DNA of 48,526 nucleotides, from NCBI RefSeq assembly GCF_002093115.1, contig NZ_NAAD01000023.1, positions 1-48,526 of the forward strand. The letters are read 5' to 3'. Both the position numbers and the translations under genes were made by a program. Positions 7,951-17,195 of this stretch are shown in pieces (position 1 is the first letter of the stretch; every line of letters begins with the position of its first letter). The notes beneath the pieces were generated by a model. That model worked only from the letters and a program-made list of their open reading frames with translations, ran no database searches and was not told the origin of the DNA. The stretch comes from Geothermobacter hydrogeniphilus. GTDB taxonomy: Bacteria; Desulfobacterota; Desulfuromonadia; Desulfuromonadales; Geothermobacteraceae.

Positions 7951-9063
7951 TCAATCCACCAGTTCGACCCGGGCAAAGCCGCCGCCGGGCGTCTGCAGAT
8001 TGGTCACCTGGCCCCGGTAGAGACGGGCGGCGATGCCGATCGCCCGGTCCCGGTAGGCGAAAACCCGGTAATCGGTCTTGAACCGCTCATCTCCGCCGTC
8101 GGTCATCGACGGCGGCACCTCGGCCTGCACCAGGGTCTCCGCCGGCGGCAGGACGGCAAACCGCTTGCGGGTGATGGACCGGCCGCTGAGCACCCCCTTG
8201 CCGCCATAACGCCCGACCGGCTTGAAAATCATTTTCTTGCGGTCGCTCCAGGCATTCTCGGGGTCAAGATCCGCCAGCAGTCGGCTCCTAGGCACGCAGC
8301 ATTGAATCAACTCACGATCTTCCGGGCGCAGGCCATAACCGGCCAGGCGCTCCGGATCGGACCAGAGCACCATGCGCCGCTTGTCGGCCAGCAGTCCGTA
8401 GGCGCGCGGATGGGGCGACAGGCAGATTCGCCCGGCCAGGTAGGCCCGGCGCAACCCGGCCATGGCCTCGCTTTCAAGGTAGAAATCGCAATGCCGGTTG
8501 TAGATGAAATCGACCCTTTCTCCGGCCAGGAACACCCCCTCCGCGGAGGCCTCCAGTTCCTCCGGATCGGCAATGTCGCAACTGAGTCCGGCCTGGATGA
8601 AAAGGCTGCGGCAACAGACCATCTCGGGGTAGAGATGCTGCTCTTCGGGCTTCTCGTCCAGAATCACCAGCCGCCGCGGCCGAGGCGACTGCCCATCGCT
8701 GAAGGCCCGCCAGTCCCGCCAGAAGGTTTCCAGCAGTCGGCGCGGGAACGGCCCCGGCGGCGGGCATTTGCCGATCTGGTCCGGATGGGCGGCGAAATAG
8801 GCATACATGGCGCCGCCGGCATTGGTGTTGACTTCGATCAGTCGCGGACCATCATCGCTCAGGTGAAAATCGTAACCCATCATCACCGCGTCGTGCCCGG
8901 GATCGAAGCGGGCCGATGCCGGCAGTTCGACCTCGACCTCGCGGCGATAGGCCGGGCAGGCCTGCAGCCGATAAAGGGCACGCATACATCCCAGCAGCTG
9001 TCGAAGCTGCTGCCGGGAGATGAAGGCGGGATGGGAACTGATGGCGGTGGGAGAAAACGTCAT
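7951..9063 (-). CDS. ATP-grasp-like ligase of unknown substrate
   Basis: This 370-residue protein has features of the ATP-grasp fold. These include RLIEVNTNAGGA in the N-terminal half, a nucleotide-binding lysine segment KPVGRYGGKGVLSG, and a late YRVFAYRDRAIGIAARLYRGQVTN stretch. ATP-grasp enzymes join a carboxylate to an amine or thiol through an acyl phosphate. I cannot name the substrate. A glutathionylspermidine-synthase-like or peptide ligase role is possible, and the downstream gamma-glutamyltransferase would fit peptide chemistry, but this is speculative. It is the first gene of a leftward cluster of five. Confidence 0.55.
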   Translation of the reverse strand: MTFSPTAISSHPAFISRQQLRQLLGCMRALYRLQACPAYRREVEVELPASARFDPGHDAVMMGYDFHLSDDGPRLIEVNTNAGGAMYAYFAAHPDQIGKCPPPGPFPRRLLETFWRDWRAFSDGQSPRPRRLVILDEKPEEQHLYPEMVCCRSLFIQAGLSCDIADPEELEASAEGVFLAGERVDFIYNRHCDFYLESEAMAGLRRAYLAGRICLSPHPRAYGLLADKRRMVLWSDPERLAGYGLRPEDRELIQCCVPRSRLLADLDPENAWSDRKKMIFKPVGRYGGKGVLSGRSITRKRFAVLPPAETLVQAEVPPSMTDGGDERFKTDYRVFAYRDRAIGIAARLYRGQVTNLQTPGGGFARVELVD

Positions 9064-9096
9064 GGGGCATCCGGGGCTGAAGGGAAGAATGTAACA

Positions 9097-9192
9097 AGTG
9101 AGACGTTAGATGAGAGATGTGAGACGCGAAGGCAAAGCGAAAAACTCATTTTGCGGATCTTATTTCTGGCATCTCACATCCTGTCTCCCATC
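9097..9192. repeat. intergenic palindromic repeat
   Basis: GATGTGAGA at 9116-9124 and TCTCACATC at 9172-9180 form a perfect 9-bp inverted repeat, with further related ATGAGA/TCTCCCAT words outside it. It fills the gap between the ATP-grasp gene start and the end of lutB-lutA. It is probably a dispersed repeat and no gene is seen. Confidence 0.6.
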
Positions 9193-11337
9193 TTACCCCT
9201 TGGCCACCGATTCCGCCAGCAGTTCGATGGTGTGACGCGCGCGCACCTTCGAGCGCCGGTTGTCGAGACCGCCGGCGATCTGCAGAAGGCAGCCGGGACA
9301 ATCCATGGCGACGCAGGTCGCGCCGGACTGCTCGATATCACGCAGCTTGTCGTCGAGAATCGTGCGGGCGATCTCCGGGTGACTGGAGAAGGAATAGCTG
9401 CCGCCGAAACCGCAGCAGCGGTCGGCATGGGCCATCTCGACCAGTTCCCGGCCACTCTGTTCGAGCAGCGCGCGCGGTTCCCGCCAGACCCCGGCACCGC
9501 GCTTGAGGTGGCAGGAATCGTGGTAGGTGACCTTCTCGGCCGCTTCGCCCAGCAGCTCTTTCGCGTCGAGGTACTGGTGGATCAGGCGGGCGACATCGAT
9601 GGTCTTCGCCGCCAGGTCCTCGGCGCGGGCCGCCCAGGCCGGGTTATCCTTGAGCTGATCGACGAAATCACGCTGCAGGGCCATGGTGCAGGTCGGGCAG
9701 GTGGTGACGATGAAATCGGGGGAGTCCGCGAGCAGCGCCTCGATATTCTGCCGGGCCAGTTCGGTGGCGGTCTCCCGGTCGCCGGAATAGAGGGCCGGGA
9801 CACCGCAGCAGTTCTGCTGTTTCGGAAAAGTGACCCGCACCCCGAGGCGGTTGAGGACCTTGACCAGGGACTCGCCCATCTCCGGGTAGACGAAGTCGTT
9901 GAGGCAGCCGGCGAAGAAAGCAACGGTGTATTTCGGCTTCTCGACCCGTTGCGGGATGTCGGCGAAACTGTCGCGCAGCGGCTTGTCGGCGATGGCGGGA
10001 AGACTGCGCCATTCGGTCAGGGAATTGAAGAACAGCGGCAGATGACGGATAATTCGCTCGCCCCTGGTGACCGGCTTCTGCAGCCTGGCGGCGGTGCGCA
10101 GCAGGGTATGGAACAGCGCCCGGTTGCGCAGCACCTTGCGGAACACCAGCGACTTGGCTGCGCCGACACCCTCTTCGTCGCCAATGGCCTCACGCAGATG
10201 GAGGATAATGTCTTCGAGATCGATCTGCGACGGGCAGACACTGACGCAGGCGCGGCAGCCGATGCAGGCCCGCACCAGCTCGGCGGCGTTGTCGAGGCCA
10301 TGATAGAAGGCGGTGAGGATGATGCCGATGGCACCGATGTAGATGTGGCCGAAGACATGCCCGCCGACACTCTGGTAGACCGGGCAGACGTTGGCGCAGG
10401 CACCGCACTTGATGCAGCGCAGAGCGTCCCGGCATTTGTCCGACTCGGCCAGAGCGCCGCGGCCGTTGTCGAGCAGCACGATGTGCAGTTCCTTCTCGCC
10501 GTCGTCGCAGGGCACCGCGCCGCGGATCCAGCTGACGTAGGAAGTGAGCTGCTGACCGGTGGCGTTGCGCGGCAGCACCTGCAGCACTCTGGCGGCATCT
10601 TCCAGGGTCGGCACCAGTTTCTCGATACCGACCAGGGCGACATGAATCTTCGGCAGGGTGGTGGCCAGCCGGGCATTGCCCTCGTTGGTCACCAGGGCGA
10701 TACCTCCGGTTTCGGCGATCGCCAGGTTGGCCCCGGAGATCCCCATGTCGGCATCAAGATAGCCCTGGCGCAACTGCTCGCGGGCGACCTGAACCAGGTG
10801 TTCGATCTCGGCCGGTTCCTCGCGGCCGGTCTGTTTGCTGAACAGCTCGGCGACCTCTTCCTTGAACATGTGAATCGCCGGCATCACCATGTGGCTCGGC
10901 CGCTGTCCGGCGAGTTGGATGATCCATTCACCGAGATCGGTCTCAAGCGCCTTCGCCCCGGCCTTTTCGATCGCCCGGTTGAGGTGAATCTCCTCGCTGG
11001 CCATGCTCTTGCTCTTCACCACCAGCCTGACGCCCCGCTCGCGAACCAGATCGGCGATGTAGCGGTTGGCATCCTCGGCGGTTTTCGCCAGGAAAACCCT
11101 TGCTCCGGCGGCTTCGGCGTTGGCGATGAACTGCTCCTGCAGCTGCTGCCGATCAACCAGAACACGATCCTTCATCTGCGCCACATCCGCGCGCAACTGT
11201 TCGAAATCAAAACCCTCGAAGGCCTTTTCCCGCGCCAGCAGGTAGGCATCGCCGAACTGGTGCAGCGCCTGTTGCAGTTTCGGAGTCGCCAGCGCCTGAT
11301 CGACGCGCTGCTTGTATTGTTTTGTGCGTGTTTTCAT
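9193..11337 (-). CDS. lutB: fused L-lactate oxidation protein LutB-LutA
   Basis: This 714-residue fusion combines two subunits of the LutABC L-lactate dehydrogenase, which oxidises lactate to pyruvate at the cytoplasmic side and passes electrons to the quinone pool. Residues about 1-460 are LutB: a LUD domain (SKSMASEEIHLN, ETGGIALVTNEGN, LPKIHVALVGIEKL) followed by two ferredoxin clusters, CIKCGACANVCP and CIGCRACVSVCP. Residues about 480-710 are LutA, with two cysteine-rich CCG domains (FFAGCLNDFVYPEMG ... QNCCGVPA and YHDSCHLKRGAG ... DRCCGFGGSYSF). The separate proteins are about 470 and 240 residues, so the length equals their sum. It lies downstream of lutC in one operon. LutB-LutA fusions are known in Desulfovibrio-like bacteria. 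Confidence 0.92.
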   Translation of the reverse strand: MKTRTKQYKQRVDQALATPKLQQALHQFGDAYLLAREKAFEGFDFEQLRADVAQMKDRVLVDRQQLQEQFIANAEAAGARVFLAKTAEDANRYIADLVRERGVRLVVKSKSMASEEIHLNRAIEKAGAKALETDLGEWIIQLAGQRPSHMVMPAIHMFKEEVAELFSKQTGREEPAEIEHLVQVAREQLRQGYLDADMGISGANLAIAETGGIALVTNEGNARLATTLPKIHVALVGIEKLVPTLEDAARVLQVLPRNATGQQLTSYVSWIRGAVPCDDGEKELHIVLLDNGRGALAESDKCRDALRCIKCGACANVCPVYQSVGGHVFGHIYIGAIGIILTAFYHGLDNAAELVRACIGCRACVSVCPSQIDLEDIILHLREAIGDEEGVGAAKSLVFRKVLRNRALFHTLLRTAARLQKPVTRGERIIRHLPLFFNSLTEWRSLPAIADKPLRDSFADIPQRVEKPKYTVAFFAGCLNDFVYPEMGESLVKVLNRLGVRVTFPKQQNCCGVPALYSGDRETATELARQNIEALLADSPDFIVTTCPTCTMALQRDFVDQLKDNPAWAARAEDLAAKTIDVARLIHQYLDAKELLGEAAEKVTYHDSCHLKRGAGVWREPRALLEQSGRELVEMAHADRCCGFGGSYSFSSHPEIARTILDDKLRDIEQSGATCVAMDCPGCLLQIAGGLDNRRSKVRARHTIELLAESVAKG

Positions 11338-11355
11338 AACGCCTCACAATCGTTT

Positions 11356-11520
11356 TTCACCACAGAGTCACAGAGAACACAGAGAAAATCTTTGGGCCAC
11401 TCGCTCGCTCTGCTCGCTAAAGACGCCAAGGTCACCAAGAGAACCTGCAAGTTTTTGGGTGAAAACAGAATCTTCATGCTTTTCCTGGCGCTCTCGGCGC
11501 CTTGGTGGCCTTCAAAGGTT
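11356..11520. repeat. composite CAGAG/CCAAG repeat, copy 1 of 8
   Basis: A CACAGAG-rich block (ACAGAGTCACAGAG) is followed by GACGCCAAGGTCACCAAG and closed by its complement-like GGCGCCTTGGTGG. It lies between lutC and the lutB-lutA fusion and contains no gene. It is a less regular copy of the two-module repeat family described in the findings. Confidence 0.75.
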
Positions 11521-11568
11521 TTTACCTCTCACCTCGAGCCTCTGGCCTCGTGCCCTGCGCGAAGCGCC

Positions 11569-12132
11569 CTACATCTCCAGAGGATCGTCCGACAACCCTT
11601 CCAGCAGCAGAATATACAGTTCCTTCGGGCCGTGTACGCCGATGGTCAGGACCCGTTCGATGTCAGCGGTGCGCGACGGACCGGTGATGTAGGCAAGATA
11701 GTTCTGCGGCTGTTGCTGGTGAAACTGCCGCAGCAGCGGAGTGGCCGCCACCAGGTCAGGGATGATTTTCTTCGGATCGAGCAGGGCGACGTGGCGCTCC
11801 GGCAGGGTGCTGGCGAGACGGATCGGCTCGGGGGTGCTCTCCAGCACCAGGGTTCCGGTCGCCGCCAGAGCAAAGTTGACGCCGGTGATGCCGAGGGCGG
11901 CAGTCGCCGCGCCGGCGCGCAGGTCACCGGTAAGCAGCTCAATGCCGAATCCGGCCAGTCCCGCAGCCAGACCGAGACGTTCGCCGCTCGGAAAGGCGGG
12001 CAGGGCGACGGGACCGGTCACCAGCTCGCGAATCATCCCCAGCGCCTGCTCAGATCCCGCGGGGCGCAGGATTTCGGCGCCGACCGCTTCGGCGGCAGCG
12101 CAGAAAGTCCGGATCAGGTTTGTCTCGTTCAT
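11569..12132 (-). CDS. lutC: lactate utilization protein LutC (LUD domain)
   Basis: This 187-residue LUD-domain protein is the third component of the LutABC L-lactate oxidation system. Diagnostic segments are GITGVNFALAATGTL, LPERHVALLDP and YITGPSRTADIERVL followed by IGVHGPKELYILL, which match LutC (YkgG/YvbY family). I start at the ATG of MNETNL because GAGGTG lies just upstream; an in-frame GTG ten codons earlier would put the start inside the operator. It is the first gene of the leftward lut operon, and lutB-lutA follows after a 231-base gap holding a repeat. A promoter and tandem operator sit immediately upstream. Confidence 0.92.
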   Translation of the reverse strand: MNETNLIRTFCAAAEAVGAEILRPAGSEQALGMIRELVTGPVALPAFPSGERLGLAAGLAGFGIELLTGDLRAGAATAALGITGVNFALAATGTLVLESTPEPIRLASTLPERHVALLDPKKIIPDLVAATPLLRQFHQQQPQNYLAYITGPSRTADIERVLTIGVHGPKELYILLLEGLSDDPLEM

Positions 12133-12148
12133 GGACACCTCAATCACA

Positions 12149-12179
12149 ATTGGTCTTACCAATAATTGGTCTTATCATA
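12149..12179 (-). promoter_or_regulatory. tandem GntR-type operator of the lut operon
   Basis: ATTGGTCTTACCAAT (12149-12163) is a perfect palindrome of the form TGGT-N3-ACCA, as bound by FadR-subfamily GntR regulators such as LldR. A second, imperfect copy ATTGGTCTTATCATA starts 16 bases later and overlaps the -10 box. The same tandem arrangement, with GGT repeats 16 bases apart, precedes the TRAP transporter operon at 24156-24185. Repression relieved by lactate is the likely mode. Confidence 0.8.
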
Positions 12180-12202
12180 TTCAGGACAAAATCCCGGGTC
12201 AA
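12174..12202 (-). promoter_or_regulatory. sigma-70 promoter of the lut operon
   Basis: Read leftward, TTGACC (12197-12202) and TATGAT (12174-12179) are separated by exactly 17 bases, a strong sigma-70 match. The predicted start of transcription lies inside the tandem operator, which supports repressor control. The lutC start codon follows about 40 bases downstream. Confidence 0.75.
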
Positions 12203-12239
12203 GAAAAAATTCAAAACATCGTTTTCTCGACACCTCCCC

Positions 12240-12330
12240 AATACCCTGTAACTCATAGGATTTCGTCATATTGCGCCGGGATTTTCCGTGTCGACAAGGC
12301 GCGCTTTCCGCTGCATAGCCGTAGCTATGA
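12240..12330. repeat. dispersed repeat, right copy of the inverted pair
   Basis: Bases 12240-12311 are the near-exact reverse complement of window bases 1-73. The repeat continues into a small palindrome, CATAGC-CGTA-GCTATG, at 12314-12329. The corresponding continuation of the left copy would lie outside the window. Confidence 0.8.
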
Positions 12331-12358
12331 AGCGGTGAAGACTAGCTTTACTTCATCT

Positions 12359-12469
12359 ATTGATTCATAAATGAATCAATGAATTATTTCTGAATCATGG
12401 TTGCTTTTGCCGGAAAAAAGAGGCATAAATCACCAATATCCGGCAACCGTTGATTCACAAATGCGTCAA
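12359..12469 (+). promoter_or_regulatory. paired palindromic upstream activating sites
   Basis: The first site (12359-12380) has 10-bp arms ATTGATTCAT and ATGAATCAAT around AA. A second copy, exactly 90 bases downstream (12450-12469), reads TTGATTCAC-AA-ATGCGTCAA and is imperfect. They lie about 160 and 75 bases upstream of the sigma-54 promoter of the CoA-transferase gene, where enhancer-binding activators normally sit. The activator encoded at 14078-15451 is the best candidate to bind them. Confidence 0.65.
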
Positions 12470-12530
12470 ACAGTCTTGCCAGAAACCGCTGCCGATTGAC
12501 AACTCGTTGTTATTGCTGACTTTTTCAGCT

Positions 12531-12547
12531 CCGGAACGGGACTTGCT
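12531..12547 (+). promoter_or_regulatory. sigma-54 promoter of the 3-oxoacid CoA-transferase gene
   Basis: CCGGAACGGGACTTGCT has GG (12533-12534) and GC (12545-12546) separated by exactly ten bases. It agrees with the -24/-12 consensus TGGCACG-N4-TTGCW except for the leading T and the first C after GG. It lies about 80 bases upstream of the ATG. A palindromic site pair upstream and a sigma-54 activator downstream support the call. Confidence 0.7.
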
Positions 12548-12625
12548 GAAGCAAGTGGAAACACCTTTCATCCCGACCTGAATCCGGGGCCTGTTCAGGC
12601 AGGTCTAACACAAGGAGTGTAACTG

Positions 12626-13978
12626 ATGAAACCGATTTTTCATGATGCAGCCAAGGCCCTGGAGGGCCTCACCAGCGACAACATGACCGTGGCGGCCGGC
12701 GGCTTCGGACTCTGCGGGATTCCCGAAAACCTGATCACCGCCCTGCGCGACTCAGGCGCCAGAGGACTGACAGTGATCAGCAACAACGCCGGGGTTGACG
12801 ACTTCGGTCTCGGCCTGTTGCTGCAGACGCGACAGATCCGAAAAATGATCTCCTCCTACGTCGGCGAGAACGCCACCTTTGAAAAACAGTTCCTCGACGG
12901 CGACCTCGAACTGGAACTGACCCCGCAGGGCACCCTGGCCGAGAAACTGCGGGCCGGCGGCGCCGGCATTCCGGCTTTTTTCACCCGCACCGGTTACGGC
13001 ACCAAGCTGACCGAAGGCAAACCGGTGCAGCGTTTCGGCGACAAGGATTATGTCCAGGAAGAAAGCCTGACCGCCGACCTGGCGATCATCAAGGCCTGGA
13101 AGGCGGACAAGGCCGGCAACCTGATCTTCCGCAAGACTGCCCGCAACTTCAACGCCGCCTGCGCCAAGGCCGGCCGGGTCACCATCGCCGAGGTCGAACA
13201 GATCGTCGAAGCCGGGGAACTCGATCCCGACCAGGTCCACCTTCCGGGCGTCTATGTCGACCGCATCCTGCTCGGCGCCTCCTTTGAAAAACCGATCGAA
13301 CAGCGCACCCTGGCGGTAAGCGGCACCGGCGGAGCAGGAATCAAGCCGGAACGGGAATGGATGGCGAAACGGGTCGCCCGCGAACTGACCGACGGCGCCT
13401 ATGTCAACCTCGGCATCGGCATGCCGACGCTGGTCGCCAACTTCATCCCCGCGGACGTCGACATCATCCTGCAGTCGGAGAACGGCCTGCTCGGCATCGG
13501 CCCCTTCCCCACCGAGGAGCAGGTCGACGCCGACCTGATCAATGCCGGCAAGCAGACCATCACCACCATCGACGGCGCAGCCTTCTTCGATTCCGCCGAG
13601 TCCTTCGCCATGATCCGCGGCGGCAAGGTCGACCTCTCGGTCCTCGGTGGCATGCAGGTCTCCCGCACCGGCGACCTGGCCAACTGGATGATTCCCGGCA
13701 AGATGGTCAAGGGCCCGGGCGGAGCCATGGACCTGGTTTCCGGGGTCAAGAAAGTGGTGGTAATGATGGACCACTGCGCACGGGACGGCAGTCCGAAAAT
13801 TCTCCCGGAATGCAGCCTGCCGATCACCGGCAAGAATGTCGTTGACCTGCTGGTCACCGACAAGGGGGTGTTCGAGGTGGATGCCGAAAAAGGCCTGACC
13901 CTGATCGAGATCTCCCCCTTCAGCTCGCTGGAGGAACTGAAGGCGTGTACCGGCTGCGAGTTTGCAGTGAACCTGTAA
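12626..13978 (+). CDS. fused succinyl-CoA:3-oxoacid CoA-transferase (A and B subunits)
   Basis: This 450-residue protein joins both subunits of a 3-oxoacid CoA-transferase, which converts acetoacetate plus succinyl-CoA (or acetyl-CoA) to acetoacetyl-CoA. The A half (about 1-225) shows [13 protein letters not shown] and FFTRTGYGT. The B half (about 235-450) shows [12 protein letters not shown] and [12 protein letters not shown], where Glu is the catalytic residue that carries CoA, then [14 protein letters not shown]. The linker [12 protein letters not shown] between them is short. Bacterial enzymes are usually two proteins (ScoA/ScoB or AtoD/AtoA), while the mitochondrial enzyme is fused like this one. 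AAGGAG lies before the ATG. A sigma-54 promoter and two activators flank it, and it would accept the acetoacetate made by HMG-CoA lyase and 3-hydroxybutyrate dehydrogenase elsewhere in the window. Confidence 0.92.
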   Translation: MKPIFHDAAKALEGLTSDNMTVAAGGFGLCGIPENLITALRDSGARGLTVISNNAGVDDFGLGLLLQTRQIRKMISSYVGENATFEKQFLDGDLELELTPQGTLAEKLRAGGAGIPAFFTRTGYGTKLTEGKPVQRFGDKDYVQEESLTADLAIIKAWKADKAGNLIFRKTARNFNAACAKAGRVTIAEVEQIVEAGELDPDQVHLPGVYVDRILLGASFEKPIEQRTLAVSGTGGAGIKPEREWMAKRVARELTDGAYVNLGIGMPTLVANFIPADVDIILQSENGLLGIGPFPTEEQVDADLINAGKQTITTIDGAAFFDSAESFAMIRGGKVDLSVLGGMQVSRTGDLANWMIPGKMVKGPGGAMDLVSGVKKVVVMMDHCARDGSPKILPECSLPITGKNVVDLLVTDKGVFEVDAEKGLTLIEISPFSSLEELKACTGCEFAVNL

Positions 13979-13988
13979 CCTTCATTGC

Positions 13989-14065
13989 AACGCAGAGGCG
14001 CAGAGGGGGAGAAAACACGGTGAGCGATTTTTCTCCGCGGCTCTGCTCCTCTCCGTCTCTGCGTT
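13989..14065. repeat. CAGAG-module palindrome, copy 2 of 8
   Basis: Arms AACGCAGAG (13989-13997) and CTCTGCGTT (14057-14065) are perfect complements, and the interior continues to pair loosely (GGGGGAGAAAA with TTTTTCTCC). This copy has only the inner CAGAG module of the family and lacks the outer CCAAG module. It lies between the CoA-transferase and its downstream activator. Confidence 0.85.
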
Positions 14066-14077
14066 AAACAGACAGCC

Positions 14078-15451
<1,374 letters not shown>

Positions 15452-15458
15452 GCGCGTT

Positions 15459-16877
15459 TCAATTCAGCGGAATCTTGTATCTGCTCATCTTTTTGTAAAG
15501 CACGGTCCGGTGAATACCGAGCAGCTTCGCCGCCCGGGCCTTGTTGTTGCCGCTGACTTTCAGCGCGTTGCGCAACGCCTCGCGCTCTGCCTCGGCCACA
15601 ACTTCCTGGAGACTCCATTGCGTCCCCCTCGCCCTGACGGCGACCGGGCGGCTCAGATAAAAGGGCAGGTCACAGGCATCGATACTGTCCCCCTCAATTG
15701 TAAAAACCGTTCTTTCCAGAACATTCAGCAATTCCCGGATATTGCCGGGCCAGTGATAATTTGCCAGGACACGCTCTGCCGCTTCGGTCAATCGATAGTG
15801 TGAACCGGGATGATTTCCGGCAATCTTGTCCAACAGGTGCCGGGCCAACGAGACGATATCCCCCTTCCGTTCCCGCAGCGGGGGGATATTGAGCGAAACG
15901 ACATTCAGCCGATAGAAGAGATCCTCCCTGAACTCTTTCTGCCTGACCATCTCCGCAAGATCCCGATTGGTCGCGGCAATAATCCTGAAGTCGCTCCTGA
16001 TCACCTGATTACCGCCGACCCGCTCGAAAACCTTCTCTTCCAGCACCCGCAGCAACTTGGGCTGCAGGTCGAGCGGCATCTCGCCGATCTCATCCAGAAA
16101 CAGGGTTCCGCCATCAGCCAGCTCGAACTTTCCCGGTTTTCCACCCGAACTTGCGCCGGTAAAGGCGCCACCGGCATAACCGAACAGCTCCGACTCGAAC
16201 AGTTCCTTGGGAATGGCGGCACAATTGATATTGATCGACGGACCGCGACGCCTGGGGCTGGACTGGTGAATCGCCTGGGCAAACAATTCCTTGCCGGTTC
16301 CCGATTCCCCCGTCAGCAAAACCGGCAGGTCGGTCAGGGCGGCCTTGCGTGCCTCCTCTTTGAGCGCGAGCAGGGCAGGACTGGAACCGTAGATGCTGTC
16401 AAAACTGTAGCGGGCGGCACGCAACGAGGTCAGCTCCTTTTCATAGAGCTTCAGTTTCGATTCCAGCACGCTCAGGTTTCTCGCCAGCCGACCGACATCC
16501 CCGACCTCCTTGAACATTAATTGGCCGAAAACCGCGACGACCTTGCCATTTTCGAAAATCGGGATGCGCTGGACCACCATGTCATGGCCCTTGGCGGTAA
16601 AGATTTCATTGATTTCGGCCTTGCCGGTTTTCGCGACAATATGCATGCGGCTGCTGGCCAGAATTTCGGTGACATGCCTGCCGATCGCGTCCTCCCCCTC
16701 AATCCCCAGGAACTTCGCGTAAGGCCGGTTGAAATACAGGATATAGCCATCGGCATCCGTCACCACCGCCCCGTTTTCGATATGATCGAAAATCAGGTCG
16801 GCCATCTTCAAACGATCGCCAAGCCCGCGCAGCTGTTCAGACAACCCCCGTGGCAGATCTTCTTCAAAACCCTTCAA
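15459..16877 (-). CDS. sigma-54-dependent activator with PAS domain (Fis-type HTH)
   Basis: This 472-residue regulator has a PAS domain (about 25-125; [20 protein letters not shown]), a coiled-coil linker, and an AAA+ sigma-54 domain with [14 protein letters not shown] and [12 protein letters not shown] Fis-type helix-turn-helix follows ([21 protein letters not shown]). The start is a TTG preceded by AGGGA; an ATG 24 codons in is possible. It is divergent from the D-3-hydroxybutyrate dehydrogenase operon, whose promoter is a perfect sigma-54 match, so that operon is the probable target. It converges with the other activator with only seven bases between stop codons. Two different activators in one island suggest two inducers or two promoters. 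Confidence 0.9.
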   Translation of the reverse strand: MKGFEEDLPRGLSEQLRGLGDRLKMADLIFDHIENGAVVTDADGYILYFNRPYAKFLGIEGEDAIGRHVTEILASSRMHIVAKTGKAEINEIFTAKGHDMVVQRIPIFENGKVVAVFGQLMFKEVGDVGRLARNLSVLESKLKLYEKELTSLRAARYSFDSIYGSSPALLALKEEARKAALTDLPVLLTGESGTGKELFAQAIHQSSPRRRGPSININCAAIPKELFESELFGYAGGAFTGASSGGKPGKFELADGGTLFLDEIGEMPLDLQPKLLRVLEEKVFERVGGNQVIRSDFRIIAATNRDLAEMVRQKEFREDLFYRLNVVSLNIPPLRERKGDIVSLARHLLDKIAGNHPGSHYRLTEAAERVLANYHWPGNIRELLNVLERTVFTIEGDSIDACDLPFYLSRPVAVRARGTQWSLQEVVAEAEREALRNALKVSGNNKARAAKLLGIHRTVLYKKMSRYKIPLN

Positions 16878-16924
16878 ATCCTGTCCCTCTCTCTCAAAAT
16901 TAAACGGCTTTTTATTTTATCCCA

Positions 16925-16954
16925 ATCATACGGCAAACATAAAGCTGTAGTCAA
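16925..16954 (-). promoter_or_regulatory. sigma-70 promoter of the divergent sigma-54 activator
   Basis: Read leftward, TTGACT (16949-16954) and TATGAT (16925-16930) are 18 bases apart. The predicted start of transcription gives a leader of about 40 bases before the TTG start. A palindrome lies only eight bases upstream of the -35, so the activator could also regulate itself. Confidence 0.65.
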
Positions 16955-16962
16955 TCGCCTAC

Positions 16963-16982
16963 ATGTCGCCCGACAACGACAT
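16963..16982 (+). promoter_or_regulatory. palindromic site, probable enhancer of the bdhA operon
   Basis: ATGTCG (16963-16968) and CGACAT (16977-16982) form a 20-bp imperfectly spaced palindrome, about 120 bases upstream of the sigma-54 promoter. Its sequence differs from the TTGATTCA-type sites before the CoA-transferase, which fits two activators with different binding sites. Confidence 0.5.
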
Positions 16983-17092
16983 TTTCAGGTCCACGGGCAA
17001 GGAGACCCAAGCATATCGACGACCATGAACAACATCTCGTTTTTACAGTATTTACAGTGCTTGCAACGAACTCCATGATCACTTTTCAGGAC

Positions 17093-17108
17093 TGGCACGG
17101 CCATTGCC
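17093..17108 (+). promoter_or_regulatory. sigma-54 promoter of the bdhA-ABC transporter operon
   Basis: TGGCACGGCCATTGCC matches the sigma-54 consensus (TGGCACG-N4-TTGC) fully, with GG and GC ten bases apart. Transcription would start near 17119, about 75 bases before the first ATG. This is one of the two strongest promoter matches in the window. Confidence 0.88.
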
Positions 17109-17195
17109 TTATGAACGATGGAAAGATGAACATAACGTTGTTTTGTCAAAAGGGAAATTTAATGAAACACCGGCCACAGGAGGAGAACAAAACCC

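Noticed and set aside
8302-12165. A very long rightward open frame of 1287 codons
   Set aside because: It lies antisense to the ATP-grasp, lutB-lutA and lutC genes, which have clear domains and start signals. High GC explains the lack of stops. The translation has no recognisable domain.
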